A DNA stretch of 64,000 bases from Sciurus carolinensis (GCF_902686445.1 NC_062213.1:42110741-42174740), one strand, 5' to 3'. Counted from the first letter of the stretch, positions 22,610 to 33,581 are shown. The notes: a model not told the origin generated them from the letters alone. Translations and numbers: made by a program.

Positions 22610-22790
22610 AGTAAAATGATAACAGCTAGAATAATATTAAGGGGTGAGAATTATGTAATGATTACTGTATACTGGGCACTCTTTCAACCACTTACTTGAT
22701 CTTGTTTGGTCCCACAATAACAACTCTGTCAGGTAGGAATCCTGTTATCCCCATTTTACATGTGATGACTCAGAGGCCACAAACCCAAGG
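22610..22790 (-). repeat. MIR SINE, antisense
   Basis: The inverted MIR order is visible: actgggcactctttcaacca, cccacaataacaactctgtc, aggtaggaatcctgttatcc, ccattttacatgtgatgact. Confidence 0.75.
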
Positions 22791-22924
22791 ATGCTCTTCA
22801 AGTAAATCTGGGACCCTAATTTGATTGAAATCAATCTGTCTTGGGTCAGGTTTTTCTTCCAGGATCATGAGAAATGGTAATTCAAAATTATTAGAAAAAT
22901 GTGATGCCAAAAACTTTTCAATGT

Positions 22925-23145
22925 ATTTTTTATTTTTTGTTTTTTGGCAATGGGGATTGAACCCAGGGGTGCTCAACCACTGAGCCACATACCCAGCCCT
23001 TTTTTGTATTTTATTTAGAGACAGGGTCTCTCTGAGTTGCTTAGGGCCTCACTAAGTTGCTGAGACTGGCTTTAAACTTGCGATCCTCCTGCCTCAGCCT
23101 CCCGAGGTGCTGGGATTACAGGTGTGCACCACTGTGCCTGGCTAA
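22925..23145 (-). mobile_element. B1-dID SINE, antisense
   Basis: T-rich tail, aatggggattgaacccaggg, accactgagccacataccca, then the inverted B1 half (cgatcctcctgcctcagcct, gtgctgggattacaggtgtg). Close to full length; no clear TSD. The minus frame at 22770-22988 partly overlaps it and is not a gene. Confidence 0.95.
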
Positions 23146-23450
23146 AAGTAATTTTTAAAACAAATTCATTTAACGCATGCATTTGAAATATTTTTCATCC
23201 CTTGCAATTGGATTGTAGTTGGCTAGAGTGGTGCAAAAAAATATATTCTAACTTAGTCATGAACTCTTTTCTGGACCACTGGTGCTTAGTTTTGGACACA
23301 CATGTGCTCTTCATCACCTGCACCAACCTAGGACTCGTTGCTCAGGACAGAGAAGGACCTCAGAGAATCTGCCATGGTAAATCATCCCAGAAACTCAAGA
23401 GCATGCTGTAATTCAAATTAATGTTTATCGAGCAATTGAAGAAAATATCT
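23146..23450. other. Unassigned spacer between two SINEs
   Basis: About 300 bp with no recognised repeat. A 69-codon plus frame here has no domain. Confidence 0.5.
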
Positions 23451-23451
23451 A

Positions 23452-23667
23452 TTTTATTTATTTTTTTGGTACTGGGGATTGAACTCAGGGGCACTTGACC
23501 ACTGAGCTACATCCCTAGCCCTATTTTGTATTTTGTTTAGAGACAGGGTCTCACTGAGTTGCTTAGTGCCTTGCTTTTGATGAAGTTGGCTTTGAACTCG
23601 TGATCCTCCTGTCTCAGCCTCCCCAACCACTGGGATTACAGGTGTGTACCACTGTGCTTGGCATACT
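23452..23667 (-). mobile_element. B1-dID SINE, antisense
   Basis: ttttttggtactggggattg, accactgagctacatcccta, then inverted B1 half (gatcctcctgtctcagcctc, gggattacaggtgtgtacca). Full-length layout, same orientation as the copy 300 bp upstream. Confidence 0.95.
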
Positions 23668-23806
23668 TTAAAAGTCTTTGAACTACTGTCATGTATAACT
23701 AATTAGAACAAATTGATAAAAAAATCTTTGGGGAATTTGAAACTTGGTAATATATTTAAAATTGAGTACTGCAGACTCCTAAGAATGTTTACATTGCTTT
23801 GTAAGC

Positions 23807-23982
23807 TATTATTGTTTGGATGTGAGGTGTCCCCAAAAGTTCATGAGTGAGACGATGCAAGGTTTAGAGGAGAAATGATTGGGTTGTGAGAGCCTTTACC
23901 CAATGAATCGATGAATGAATTCCCTGCTGGGATTAACTGAGTGGCAACTGGAGGCAGTGTGTGTGTGTGTGCATGTGTGTGT

Positions 23983-24022
<40 letters not shown>

Positions 24023-24306
24023 TTGGAGAAGGTGGGGCATTGGGGGTGTGGCTGTGGGGTGTATATTTTGTATCTGGAGAATGGGGTCTCTCTCTCTCTC
24101 TGCTTTCTGATCTTCATGTGAGCTGCTTCCTTCTGTCGCACACTTCCATCATGATGTTCTGTCTCACCTCAAGCTCCTAGCAATGGAGCTGACAGTCCAT
24201 GGATTGAGATCTCTGAAACTGTGAATTCCTAAATAAACTTGTCCTCCCTTAAAATTGTTCTTATCAGGATTTTTTAGTCACAGCAGCAAAACAGCTGGCT
24301 AAAACA
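23807..24306 (+). repeat. MaLR-type solo LTR with internal (GT)n
   Basis: This is the sense form of the LTR family found inverted elsewhere: tattgtttggatgtgaggtg, agttcatgagtgagacgatg, gaaatgattgggttgtgaga, then catgatgttctgtctcacct, and the end gtcacagcagcaaaacagct. A GT microsatellite of about 64 bp (23957-24020) has expanded inside. The 68-81 codon frames across the GT tract are artefacts of that repeat. Confidence 0.8.
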
Positions 24307-24338
24307 GAAATGTAAAGAAAAGTCCTGTGATACATTGT

Positions 24339-25365
24339 CATTCAGGCAAAGGATACTATCAATAATGTGAAAAGAGAGCCTACAGAGTGGGAGAAAATCT
24401 TTTCCACATGCACTTCAGATAGAGCACTAATCTCCAAAATTTATAAAGAACTTACAAAATTTTACACCAAAAATACAAAGAGCCCAATCAACAAATGAGC
24501 CAAGGAACTGGGCAGACACTCTACAGAAGATATACAGGTGATTCATAAATATATGAAAAAGTGTTCAACATCTCTAGCAATTAGAGAAATGCAAATTAAA
24601 ACAACTATAAGATTTCATCTAACTCCAATTAGAAAGGTTATTATCAAGAACACAAACAATAATAGATGTTGGCATGGATGTGGGGAAAAAGGCACACTTC
24701 TACTTTGCTGGTGGAGTTGCAAATTGGTGTAGCCACTCTGGAAAGCAGTGTGGAGAATCCTCAGAAAACTTGGAACGGACCCACCTTTTGACCCAGTTAT
24801 CCCAATCCTCGGTTTATACCCAAAGGACTTAAAGTTAACATACTACAGTAATGCAGCCACATCAATGTTTATAGAAGCTCAATTCACAATAGCTAGATTG
24901 TGGAACCAACCTAGATGCCCTTCAACAGATGAATGGATAAAGAAACTGTGGCATATATACACAATGGAATAGTATTCACTGATAAAGAAGAATAATATTA
25001 TGGCATTTGCAAATAAATGAATGGAATTGGAGAATATCATGCTAAGTGAAATAAGCCAATCCCAAAAAACCAAAGGCTGAATGTTTTCCCTGATAAGTGG
25101 ATGATGATATATAATGGGGGTGGAATGGTGGTGGGTGAGAGAAGAGTAGAGGAACTTTAGATTACATAGAGGGAAATGAGAGGGAGGAGGGCGCAGGGGA
25201 AGGAAAGATGGTGGAATGAGACAGACATCATTACCCTATATACATGTATGATTACACAAATGGTATGAATCTACATTGTGCACAACCACAGAAAAAAAAG
25301 ATGTACCCCATTTGTGTACAACAAATCACAATGCAGTCTATAAAAATAAAACAATGATGAAAAAA
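24339..25365 (+). mobile_element. 5'-truncated L1 3' end
   Basis: It begins in ORF2 coding sequence (atgtgaaaagagagcctaca) and runs to the 3' terminus (aatgcagtctataaaaataa). Two in-frame ORF2 pieces remain: 24538-24732, holding the Cys-rich domain ([17 protein letters not shown]), and 24748-24972, holding PFDPVIPILGLYPKDLK. Stops and indels separate them. No confident TSD. Confidence 0.93.
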
Positions 25366-25742
25366 AGAAAAAGAGGAATGAACAATTCTGTGCTCTCAGG
25401 TGCTCTGTGGTGTTGGTGGTTAGCTGCGTGTTGGACAGGCAGGTGGTAGCTACCTCAGGATGCCAACATGCTCCATGCTGGGCAGAAACTCACATCAGAG
25501 TGCTGGAGCTCATGCTTTTTGGGTGACTGATAAGAGGTGGGTGTGTGTAGGAGAAGGCTGCCAGGTTTGAAATTGGGAGCCCAGTGCCGAAACACCAGTT
25601 CTTATAACATAATGAGAGGGTGGCTATAAACAAATCACTCGAGATCTTGGTGCCTCATTATGGTTTTTCATTATGAAATGGGAAGAATATCTAGTTTGCT
25701 GTTATTCGCTGGATTACGTGAGGTGAGGCAAGTATGTTTAGA
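25366..25742. other. Unassigned sequence
   Basis: No repeat or gene recognised between the L1 and the ERVK-type LTR. Confidence 0.5.
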
Positions 25743-25748
25743 CTGTAT

Positions 25749-26385
25749 TGTTGGGGGCTATGCCATGCGAACTCGCCGAAGATGGCGCCTGGGCAGCCAG
25801 CCAGAAGCTGTTTTGATCACATTGGAGGTACGTGTGCACAGGTGTTCTCAAGTGCGCCTGCTTGCGCCTGCTCGTGATTGGGCAGCTGGCTCCTCACCTG
25901 ATCTCAACTGGCGTGGCTCCACCCTTGGCCTTTTGGAGGGAATATAAGTGGACAGGTAGGTAAGAGTAAGAGCAGCAGTGAGTAAGGAGCGAGAGTAAGA
26001 GCGGTAGCTAGCAGAAAGAAGCAGAGAAGCCATTAGCAGAAAGGAAGAAGAAGAAGCGGCAAGCAGATAGAAACAGTGAGTAGGGGCAGCGGTGGAAGGC
26101 AGATCACAGAGCAGAGAATTGAGAACACACCTCTAGACACACCCTTAGTTCACAGGATGCAGGACGCACCTTTAAGCAGAAGCAGCAAAACTAAGAAGAC
26201 ATGGATTTCTGAAAGTGTAGTCTCTCTTAAGTAAATTCTCCCTCTCTCATAAGCAAAGCCTCTTTCTCTCTCTCTCCTCTCAAAGCAAGTAAACCCTTGT
26301 TTCCTCTATCCTCTATACCCGTGCAAATTGTTGCTGCAGGCGGTGACAAATACCCGCAGATTTGGCACCACAAAGAGCCAGTGAC
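25749..26385 (+). repeat. Solo LTR, class II (ERVK/IAP-like)
   Basis: A 637-bp LTR begins TGTTGGGGGC and ends CCAGTGACA. It is flanked by 6-bp CTGTAT (25743-25748) and CTGTAC (26386-26391), one mismatch, as expected for class II endogenous retroviruses. Promoter-like parts are a YY1-like AAGATGGCGCC (25779-25789), a CCACCC box and a TATA box ATATAAG (25942-25948). Possible AGTAAA poly(A) signals lie at 26230 and 26288. It keeps more CpGs than its surroundings, which suggests a young insertion. No primer-binding site or gag/pol follows, so it is a solo LTR. Family assignment rests on layout and TSD length. Confidence 0.75.
25961..26012 (+). repeat. GAGTAAGAGC-type short tandem units in LTR
   Basis: Degenerate copies of gagtaagagc(r)gyag recur downstream of the TATA box, in the presumed R or early transcribed part of the LTR. 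Confidence 0.7.
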
Positions 26386-26539
26386 ACTGTACAGTGATAA
26401 ATTATGGTTTATTGATGGTAAAAATAGTGGCCATCATTCATTCTGCAAATATCTGTTGAGTGATTAAATGCATAGTTTATCACTTTTATATTAAATTGTG
26501 TAAATAAATTTGTTAAATAACAATTACCCTTCAATGTAG

Positions 26540-27015
26540 CAGTTTAAACCAACAAGGACTTATTGTCTAAAACAGCTCAGAGTGTTAGGAACCCAGGAGT
26601 GCCTTAGCTGGTTTTTGAGGCTTAGGGTTTCTCATGAGGTTGTGGTTGAGATGTTGCTGGGCTGTTGTCATCTCATGCTTGATTGGGTTGAAGGATCCAC
26701 CTCTAAACTCATTCATGGTAATTGGCGGGAGACCTTGATTTTTCAGCATGTGTATCTTTCTTAGAACTGCTGATCACATGGCATCTGGTTTACTCTAGAG
26801 TCAATTATCATGGCTAGAGAGAGAGAGAGAGACAGACAGACACACACAAGATGGAAGCCATGATGTCTTTTATAACCTGGTTCAAAAGTGACATGTCATT
26901 TCTCTATTATATGGGGTAGAAAGACCAATCCAGTACAGTTTGGAAGGGGACCACAGAAGGATATGAATGCTAGGAGTTAGGGATTGTTGGGGGTGATCTT
27001 AGGTGCTGACTATCA
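26540..27015. repeat. Ancient LTR-like dispersed repeat, unnamed
   Basis: A known-looking old repeat recognised from ordered phrases: tctcatgaggttgtggttga, ggttgaaggatccacctcta, then agatggaagccatgatgtct, tttataacctggttc and gggggtgatcttaggtgctg. A GA/CA-rich simple stretch (26816-26848) lies inside it. I cannot give its family with certainty. Confidence 0.5.
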
Positions 27016-27059
27016 CAATACTGCAATACATGTAGTCAAACATGTTGCAAAAGTAATAA

Positions 27060-28560
27060 AGAGCTATGATAGAGAATTTGCAGAGAGATAGGGCCTAATT
27101 CAGATAGCCTTTGTAGGAAATGGACCCCTAAACTGGATCTAAGACTAGAGAAGGAGCCAGCCATAGGAAGTGATCGTCCACCGCCCGCAGGCGGTGGGCA
27201 ATCACAAGGAAGATCAAGGTAAGAGCATTAGACCTGAACCTTCTGCCCTTCCATAACAGCAGATGGAAAGATTCCAAGAAAAAGGTGGTTAGTGCTTTCC
27301 AGGAATTGTTGGCAGAATGAAGTGGATGAACAATCATGAGGGAGAGAGAGTGGCTTCAGATACCACTGGAGGGTCAGGCAGGGGCTAGATGGAACGGTCA
27401 TGCAGCTAATAGTTTGCACTTTTATAAAAGAGCAGTAAAACAAACTATTCAAAGACTTCTTAAGTGGGACATAGGCATGACCTGAATTTTTAAAATATCT
27501 TTCTGTCCCCTTTTGGAAATAGGATAGAAGGAGAGCAGGAACAGAAGCAGGGAGACCAGTTTCCTGGCTATTTAGTAGTCCATAGTCCAAGTGAGATAAA
27601 ATGGTGCGGGGTACAGGCAAATGGCGGTGAAATTGAAGTGTGAGTTAATTAGACCTACGTTTTGGACAACATGCTTTCGAGATTCACTGATGGATTGAAA
27701 ATACTCTCTGTGAATGTGAGTGTGTGTGTGGTAAGAACAGGGTCAGGAATGATTCCCAAGCTTCGACTGGTCCATACTCAGATGGAGAACAATGGGTTGA
27801 AAGGGTTTGGTTAGGGATAGAGGATTAGTAGACCAGGGGATGGGGAAACTCAAGAACACCTTTTGGCTTATGTAATACAAGTAGCAAATGGTATACATGA
27901 GGCTGGGCTTTAAGACAGATCTGTGAATCTGGGAGTTATTAGTCATGCAATGAATGAGATCCTCTAAAGAGGATGAACATGAAGTAGCAAAGAACCTGGG
28001 AATCCTGAATTTATTCTGGAGGTAAATACATGATTCCAGCCATGAAGTCCATCACTCCATTCTTTCCATAAGTTCCAAGAACATACATCAAAGAAAGGAC
28101 AAAATAAAGAACTAAAGAATGAAAGAAGAGGAAAGGGAAGTTAGGTCTGTAGGGAGGAACTGTCTGGGCCAGGCAGAAGTGAGCAGAAATAAGATGAGTG
28201 TGGCGTCCAGGCAGAAGGAGAAGAGGAGAGAGTTGTTATGTCTAAACTGTTGAGATGCAGATATGGTCTTTGGGTTTGTTTAAGAGGAGCTTTTGGGAAA
28301 TGATGGATGAAACCATAGTGAACTAGAGTAAGTGGGATGTGGGGAAGAGCATAGTTGCCTACCCAGCCAACTCCTCCAGAACTTTTGCTACAAATGAAAA
28401 CAGGATATGAGAACAAGAGGTGTGCCTGTGTGTGTGGAATGCTTCCAAATGCTTCCATGTTGTTGGAAATGGACGCCTGAGACACAGCAAGAGCAAGGGC
28501 CAGTGTAAAAGGGATCAAATCTAGATAATGCATAAGAGGCAAAGTAAGCAGAGCAAATAT
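27060..28560 (-). repeat. Long L2 LINE segment, antisense
   Basis: On the minus strand the frame 27228-27620 still shows an L2-type RT C-terminal stretch (HLDYGLLNSQETGLPAS). On the plus strand the inverted order is ggagaccagtttcctggcta, ggtcaggaatgattcccaag, tctgtgaatctgggagttat. The left half is well supported. From about 28000 rightward the match is weaker. Multiple stops make it a fossil. Confidence 0.7.
27170..27205. repeat. GC-rich hairpin inside L2
   Basis: Perfect 8-bp arms CCACCGCC (27178-27185) and GGCGGTGG (27190-27197) enclose loop CGCA. Outer pairs gtgat/atcac (27170-27174 / 27201-27205) and a GT/GC pair extend the stem to about 15 pairs with one mismatch. Confidence 0.9.
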
Positions 28561-29315
28561 TAATTTAAACTTTTCAATTTGGTTGTCTATCCTCCCCCAA
28601 ATAATAATTAAAAGGCTGATTTGGGGGCAGATTTATTTAGGATATGGTGGTTCTTTCTTCTTTCAGTTTGTAATCTGTTCTTCCAGCAGGATGAGTTCTT
28701 CATTCTCAGTCTGACTCATGCCTGGATAGAGGATCTTGAAAAATAACCCCAACTGGGTGTGGAATAATATCTTCTATACAACATGAAGGTCTCGTGGTAC
28801 TTGGTGCAGAAGATGGAGGGACCATCTAAACAGGAAACAAAGAGAATTTCCTTGGTTTAATGCCAGTCCAACACTCATGGCAAAAGGCAAGGAGAAAGGA
28901 GAGAGCTCCTATTTAGATGTGCTGTGGAGCCTCTGAATTCTTGCCATATTGCCAGGGTCCCTGGATGGGTAAACGGTGCCAGTTACCAGGAACATTCGCT
29001 TGCTAGCCTGTTTGACAGACCAATCTCCCCTCTGCACCCCTCCTTCTTTTGTTCTTTCTGTCTTCCCTTCTCTCTTTGAAACATGTTCCTGGCACTCTGG
29101 AGAAGGATGGAGTGACAGTGCTGACGGCTGAAGTCATCTATTTGTCCCCAGAATAAGCACAGAGGAGGCGGGAGATTACGCAAATTAACATAGATTATGA
29201 ATCCAAAAATACTCTGGCCTTAATAGAGGAGCAGGGCAGCTGTCCCAAGCCCTGACCTTCCCTTGGACTGCCCAAAGTGTCCCCTGGTGAGCAGGAAGGG
29301 GACTAACTTCTACCA
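28561..29315. other. Unassigned sequence
   Basis: No repeat or gene recognised with confidence. Confidence 0.5.
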
Positions 29316-29319
29316 AGGA

Positions 29320-29465
29320 CAAGACATGGAGCCAGACATACATTATCTTATTCAATCTGCCCCCCCAATTCAGAGAGGTAAGTGTTCTTATACTCAGGTA
29401 ACTGTTGGAAGAATTGCGGTTGAGATGTACTGAGTGACTTGACTGAGACAGCATTCTATTTATTT
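29320..29465 (-). repeat. Weak MIR fragment, antisense
   Basis: The order tacattatcttattcaatct, cagagaggtaagtgttctta, tactcaggtaactgttgg resembles an inverted MIR core. The sequence at 29675-29755 (ttatttaaccttaggcaaat, gatttaaacctaggtttt) looks like another MIR piece. Confidence 0.4.
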
Positions 29466-29759
29466 CTTTTTACATCTCTTATCTCTTTCCATGAAGGATG
29501 TTAGATGGTGCTGAAAGATGGGGTTGGCGGCCATTGAAAGGCAGGATGTCTTTGGTTGATGTAGGCAGTCCTCCCTAGGATCCAAACCCATCAGCCCATC
29601 AGTGAGTTGAATCACAGGGGCCCCTCTTTTTCCTCATATACCCCACTTCCTACCCCTACCACAATAGTTCGTGTCAAAGATAGTTATTTAACCTTAGGCA
29701 AATGAGTGATTTAAACCTAGGTTTTCGGTCCATGACCCTGGCTTCTGATTTCTTCCTTC

Positions 29760-30420
29760 CCTGCTGTCCTTATGACTTCCTCCATTGCAGGTGACTTTTG
29801 GGCCTTTCCCTCTTATTAAAATCAACTCTAGAGAAAGAAACAAATAAACTCATTCTCAGAAAGGTGCCAATTGTGCATAATTCTGGCATGCAACCTCTTC
29901 CGGAGGCATTTTCTTTTTTAAGAGGGGGAAGAAAAGACATAAACAGAAATAATGAAAAACTTTTAAGGAACAACTCTTGTAATTAGTGGGAATTGGGCAA
30001 TTGAGGTGCATTTTCACCTGGGAAAGTTTTCTGTGGCTCTGAAGAGCACTTGTCACCCTCCAGGTTGCCAAGGTAACCACAGTGGGGAGGAGGCCAGCCT
30101 GGGAGTGATAGGACCCGCCAACCAAGCCTTCGACCTTTCCTCCTCCTATGGTTTACATTTTCATATTTCAGGTTTAATATGTTTGTGGATTTAGATGAGG
30201 AGAGAAATTTGGTTTCCATGCATGTCGTTGATAACATGAAGAAAGGAACAGGGTCCTCTAAAATTAAAGAGACCAAAACATTTTCTTTCTTTGAAAGTCA
30301 GGTAAAGTAAAATGACCTATGCATTTTCTAGTTTCTGGCATTTAAAAAAAGAATATTTGGTACTGCACACCCTTAGGTAAGGAGGTTTGGGTAAAGATGG
30401 TCAGAGTTTATAGTTTTTAT
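29760..30420. other. Unassigned sequence with an RFX X-box
   Basis: No repeat or coding gene recognised; overlapping frames on both strands (29770-30276) look like chance. A perfect X-box GTTGCC-AA-GGTAAC is present at 30064-30077. Confidence 0.5.
30064..30077. promoter_or_regulatory. RFX X-box palindrome
   Basis: GTTGCCAAGGTAAC is a perfect inverted repeat with a 2-bp spacer, matching the RFX-family consensus (ciliary-gene and MHC-II regulators). Presence of the motif is certain; occupancy or function is not shown. Confidence 0.5.
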
Positions 30421-30424
30421 TATG

Positions 30425-30865
30425 CTTTCTAAAAATATCAGTAATACATGTTCATTGATACAAACCATTGACTACAGAGACACACAAGGAAAAAATGTCT
30501 TTTCCTTCTCCCCTTTCTAATCTGCTTCTCCTAGAGATATTAGTTTGGTATGTAGCCTTTCACAGTTTTCCCTGTGTTCTTAAAAACATATCTATTAAAT
30601 ATGTATTTATATAAACATATAGTATATGTGTATGCACATATATACACGCACACAAAGTAGGATTTATTTTCTGATTCCTACAAATAAAAATGCTATCAAA
30701 CTGAATCAATTACCTATTACTGCTTCTTTTCACCTGACAGTAGGTTCTGTACATCTCTCTAACCAATACAAATAAGCCCAATACCACTTTTCAATACCAT
30801 ATTCCATAGCATGTTGGTGTCCCGATATATTTAAGCATTCCCCTGTGGAGGTACATTTTGTCATT
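30425..30865. repeat. Probable ancient interspersed repeat, unnamed
   Basis: The order agtaatacatgttcattgat, gtagcctttcacagttttcc, tatacacgcacacaaag, tgctatcaaactgaatcaat and taccatattccatagcatg resembles an old dispersed family with ...agtattccat... text. Too diverged to name. Confidence 0.35.
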
Positions 30866-31065
30866 TCCAGTGCCACCCCTCCCTGGGGTTATGGGTTCTG
30901 AAGTGTGCAGAACATCCTCAAATTGATCAGAATAAGAAAATCCAGTGGCCAAAGGGCAAAATTTATGAACAGATAATTCACAGAGTAGGAAAGGAAAATG
31001 TCCAAACATAAATAGATGATCAACTCTCCGGGGTCATCGATATGCAAATGGAAGCAATTTGTTGT

Positions 31066-31138
31066 ATTCTTTTTTTTTAAATTTATTTTTATTGTAAACA
31101 AATGGGATCCATCTTGTTTCTCTGTCTGCATTCTTTTT
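31066..31138 (-). mobile_element. Very short L1 3'-end insertion (about 55 bp)
   Basis: The body 31075-31129 matches the 3' end of the minus-strand L1 at 6289 (attgtaaacaaatgggatcc, ttgtttctctgt). It is flanked by ATTCTTTTT at 31066-31074 and 31130-31138. The copy holds only the terminal 3' UTR plus tail. Confidence 0.8.
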
Positions 31139-31950
31139 ATTCGTTAGGTTGATAAACACTGAAAGGCTTATCGACATCTATTATAAAGATAAGGTCTAGT
31201 GGGAGGGAACATTGTGCTGTAACCCAGTAGTGTGTTTCAAAATCAGGGCTGCTTAGCCTCTGGATGCTATAGTCCCACATGTGGAATTATAGCTGATGTG
31301 ATAAAAACGCCAACGATTGGTGGTTTTCAAGGAATACATTTTCAAAGATGTTTACTGTCAGTTTGACCTTCAGATCCAGCAAATTCAGCTCACTCTGATG
31401 CTTGCAAGAGAGAAATCCAATTTTACAGGAAGTTTTGGCGCAGTGCCAGGTTCACACTAAGTGCTCACTGAATGCTTACTGTCACTGCCATTGGCAAACT
31501 AGAGCTAGAAGTAAAAACAACACAATAACAATAAGACAAACAGGGAAAATCAGAACGGAAGACTAACCGACCATGAAAAGGCACCAGTGCATGTTTGGGA
31601 AGTATCTGTGAGCATGAATTCCATACAGATGTTCCACTCTCCCAGGAAACCTAAGCCCTGGGAAGGTGGGGAAGTCATGTGTGTGCTCTGGCTACCAGGC
31701 AGCATGCTGCGGTCGTGTAGTGAATGTCAAACAAAAAGAAAACTCCCCCAAAGGATGGCTCTAATTATTTTCTCCAATTGTGTGTATCTGCATTCAACTT
31801 TGATTTGTCCACAAAAAAAATGCAAGCTTTTAATCTTTTCCTTACGTGTCTTAAACTACTTAACCCTCTACTTACATTACAATTTCAGAGCACTAGCATT
31901 CCAATATCCTTCTTGGAGGCTCTGGACAAATCATATAGGCATTACATGTC
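31139..31950. other. Mostly unassigned sequence
   Basis: No gene recognised. The stretch 31438-31495 (cagtgccaggttcacactaa, gtgctcactgaatgc) looks like a short L2/MIR 3' end. Frames 31587-31988 and 31724-32104 overlap each other and the next L2, so they are not believed. Confidence 0.5.
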
Positions 31951-31954
31951 ATCT

Positions 31955-32350
31955 AGCAGTTATGCACTTTGTACCTACTATGTCCTGAGAACTGCTGAAA
32001 GGGTTGAAATGAGGCCCATGACAGGTCTCAGCTCTGGAGCACTGTTTGAGGTGTGGGGCTGCAGGGTGAGATGGGGTGCAGAGGAGCAGGTTGAAATTTA
32101 TTAGAATGCTGTGCAATAAGTACTTACCAGAAAGGAATGTATTGCCGTAAGAGGAGGTGACGTCTGAGTCTTGAAGGGTGAGTGGACTTTCACAGGGGAT
32201 AGGAGCAACATCTCCAAGTGCAAGGAGGCAGGGAAGGACACAGAGGAGAGCAGTGATTGGTAGAGTGCATGATGGGAAAGAAGACCAGCTGTTCCTCCAC
32301 ACCTGGATTACAAAAGACTGCTGAAGAGGACAGGGTCCAAGAAAAGAAAC
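31955..32350 (-). repeat. L2 LINE fragment, antisense
   Basis: It contains tacctactatgtcctgagaa, then gaggaggtgacgtctgagtc and ttgaagggtgagtgg in the order of an inverted L2 3' part. Confidence 0.6.
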
Positions 32351-32489
32351 CATTGAGGTTATAAGTAGGGAAAAGGATCCCAGTTACACTTTTGCGAAAC
32401 AGATTCCAGTGAATCTCTTGAGGCTGGGTAGAGAACTGGTTGTAGGGAAGCCATCAAGGACCCTCTGTCATGACCCTGAAGGGATACCT

Positions 32490-32705
32490 TGGTGTTCTGG
32501 TTAAGATCACAGGCAGAGCCAGGGGCTTGGGTTCAAGTCCCAGCTCCTTCATTTCTTAGCTATGTGCTCTTGAGTGGGTTACTTATTTCCCCATCTATAA
32601 ATCAGGGATAATAAACATCTACCCCATGGAGTTTCTAGGAGAATTAATAGTTAATATTTATAAAATGCTTAAGACAATGCACATAGTAAGTGTATTGCAA
32701 CTAAT
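32490..32705 (+). repeat. MIR SINE, near full length, sense
   Basis: Clear MIR layout: ggttaagatcacaggcagag, ttgggttcaagtcccagctc, gctatgtgctcttgagtggg, ccccatctataaatcaggga, taataaacatctacccca, acaatgcacatagtaagtg. Confidence 0.88.
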
Positions 32706-32934
32706 TTCTAGGTAAAAAATTCTGAGTAATAGGTACTGAAATCAAGACTAAGTAACTGGCAATAGTAACAGAAAGGAAGGACTGGCTAGAATTGAGATGT
32801 TTATTTTCCAGGAAAAATTTAGGAGGTTTTGATGACCAATCACTTGGATGTAAGATGAAGATGTGAGCAAGCTAGACTCTGAAGTAACACAGCTCCTTTC
32901 TCCATTAGAGGATATTTAACACCACTCAAAAACT

Positions 32935-33580
32935 CACTCTGGAAAGCAGGATGGAGATTCCTCAGAAAACTTGGCACGGACCCACCTTTTGACCCAGTTA
33001 TCCCACTCCTCAGTTTATACCCACGGACTTAAAATTAGCATACTGTAATAATGCAGCCACATCAATGTTTATAGCAGCTCAATTCACAATAGTTAGATTG
33101 TGGAACCAACCTAGATGCTCTTCAACAGATGAATTGATAAAGAAACTGTGGTATATATACAGTATGGAATAGTATTCAGTGATAAAGAAGAATAATATTA
33201 TGGTATTTGCAGATAAATGGGTGGAATTGGAGAATATCTTGCTAAGTGAAATAAGCCAATCCCCAAAATCCAAAGGCCAATTGTTTTCCCTGATAAGTGG
33301 ATGATGATACATAATGGGGGTGGAAGGGTTGAGGGTAAGAGAAGAATAGAGGAACTTTAGATTACATAGAGGGAAATGAGAGGAAGAGGGGGTGGGGGAA
33401 GGAAAGACGGTGGAATGAGACAGACATCATTACCCTGTGTACACATATGATTAAATGAATGGTGTGAATCTACACTGTGCACAACCATAGGAATGAAAAG
33501 TTGTACCCCATTTGTGTACAATGTATCAAAATGCAGTCTGTAAAAATAAAAAAAAAATAATTAAAAAAAAAGTAAAAGGA
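32935..33580 (+). mobile_element. 5'-truncated L1 3' end
   Basis: It starts at cactctggaaagcaggatgg in late ORF2 and ends at the L1 3' terminus (aatgcagtctgtaaaaataa) with an A-rich tail. It is the same 3'-end type as the L1s at 24339, 47021 and 62697. ORF2 remains only as stop-broken pieces. Confidence 0.93.
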
Positions 33581-33581
33581 A

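Noticed and set aside
23896..24180. Frames of His-Thr or Val-Cys repeats
   Set aside because: Direct products of the GT/AC microsatellite.
25749..26385. Full endogenous provirus
   Set aside because: No primer-binding site, gag, pol or env sequence follows; only one LTR is present.
28141..28542. 133-codon minus-strand frame
   Set aside because: Sits in or next to a decayed antisense L2; composition fits repeat-derived chance coding.
31587..32104. Two overlapping plus frames of 126-133 codons
   Set aside because: They overlap each other in different phases and run into an antisense L2 fragment.
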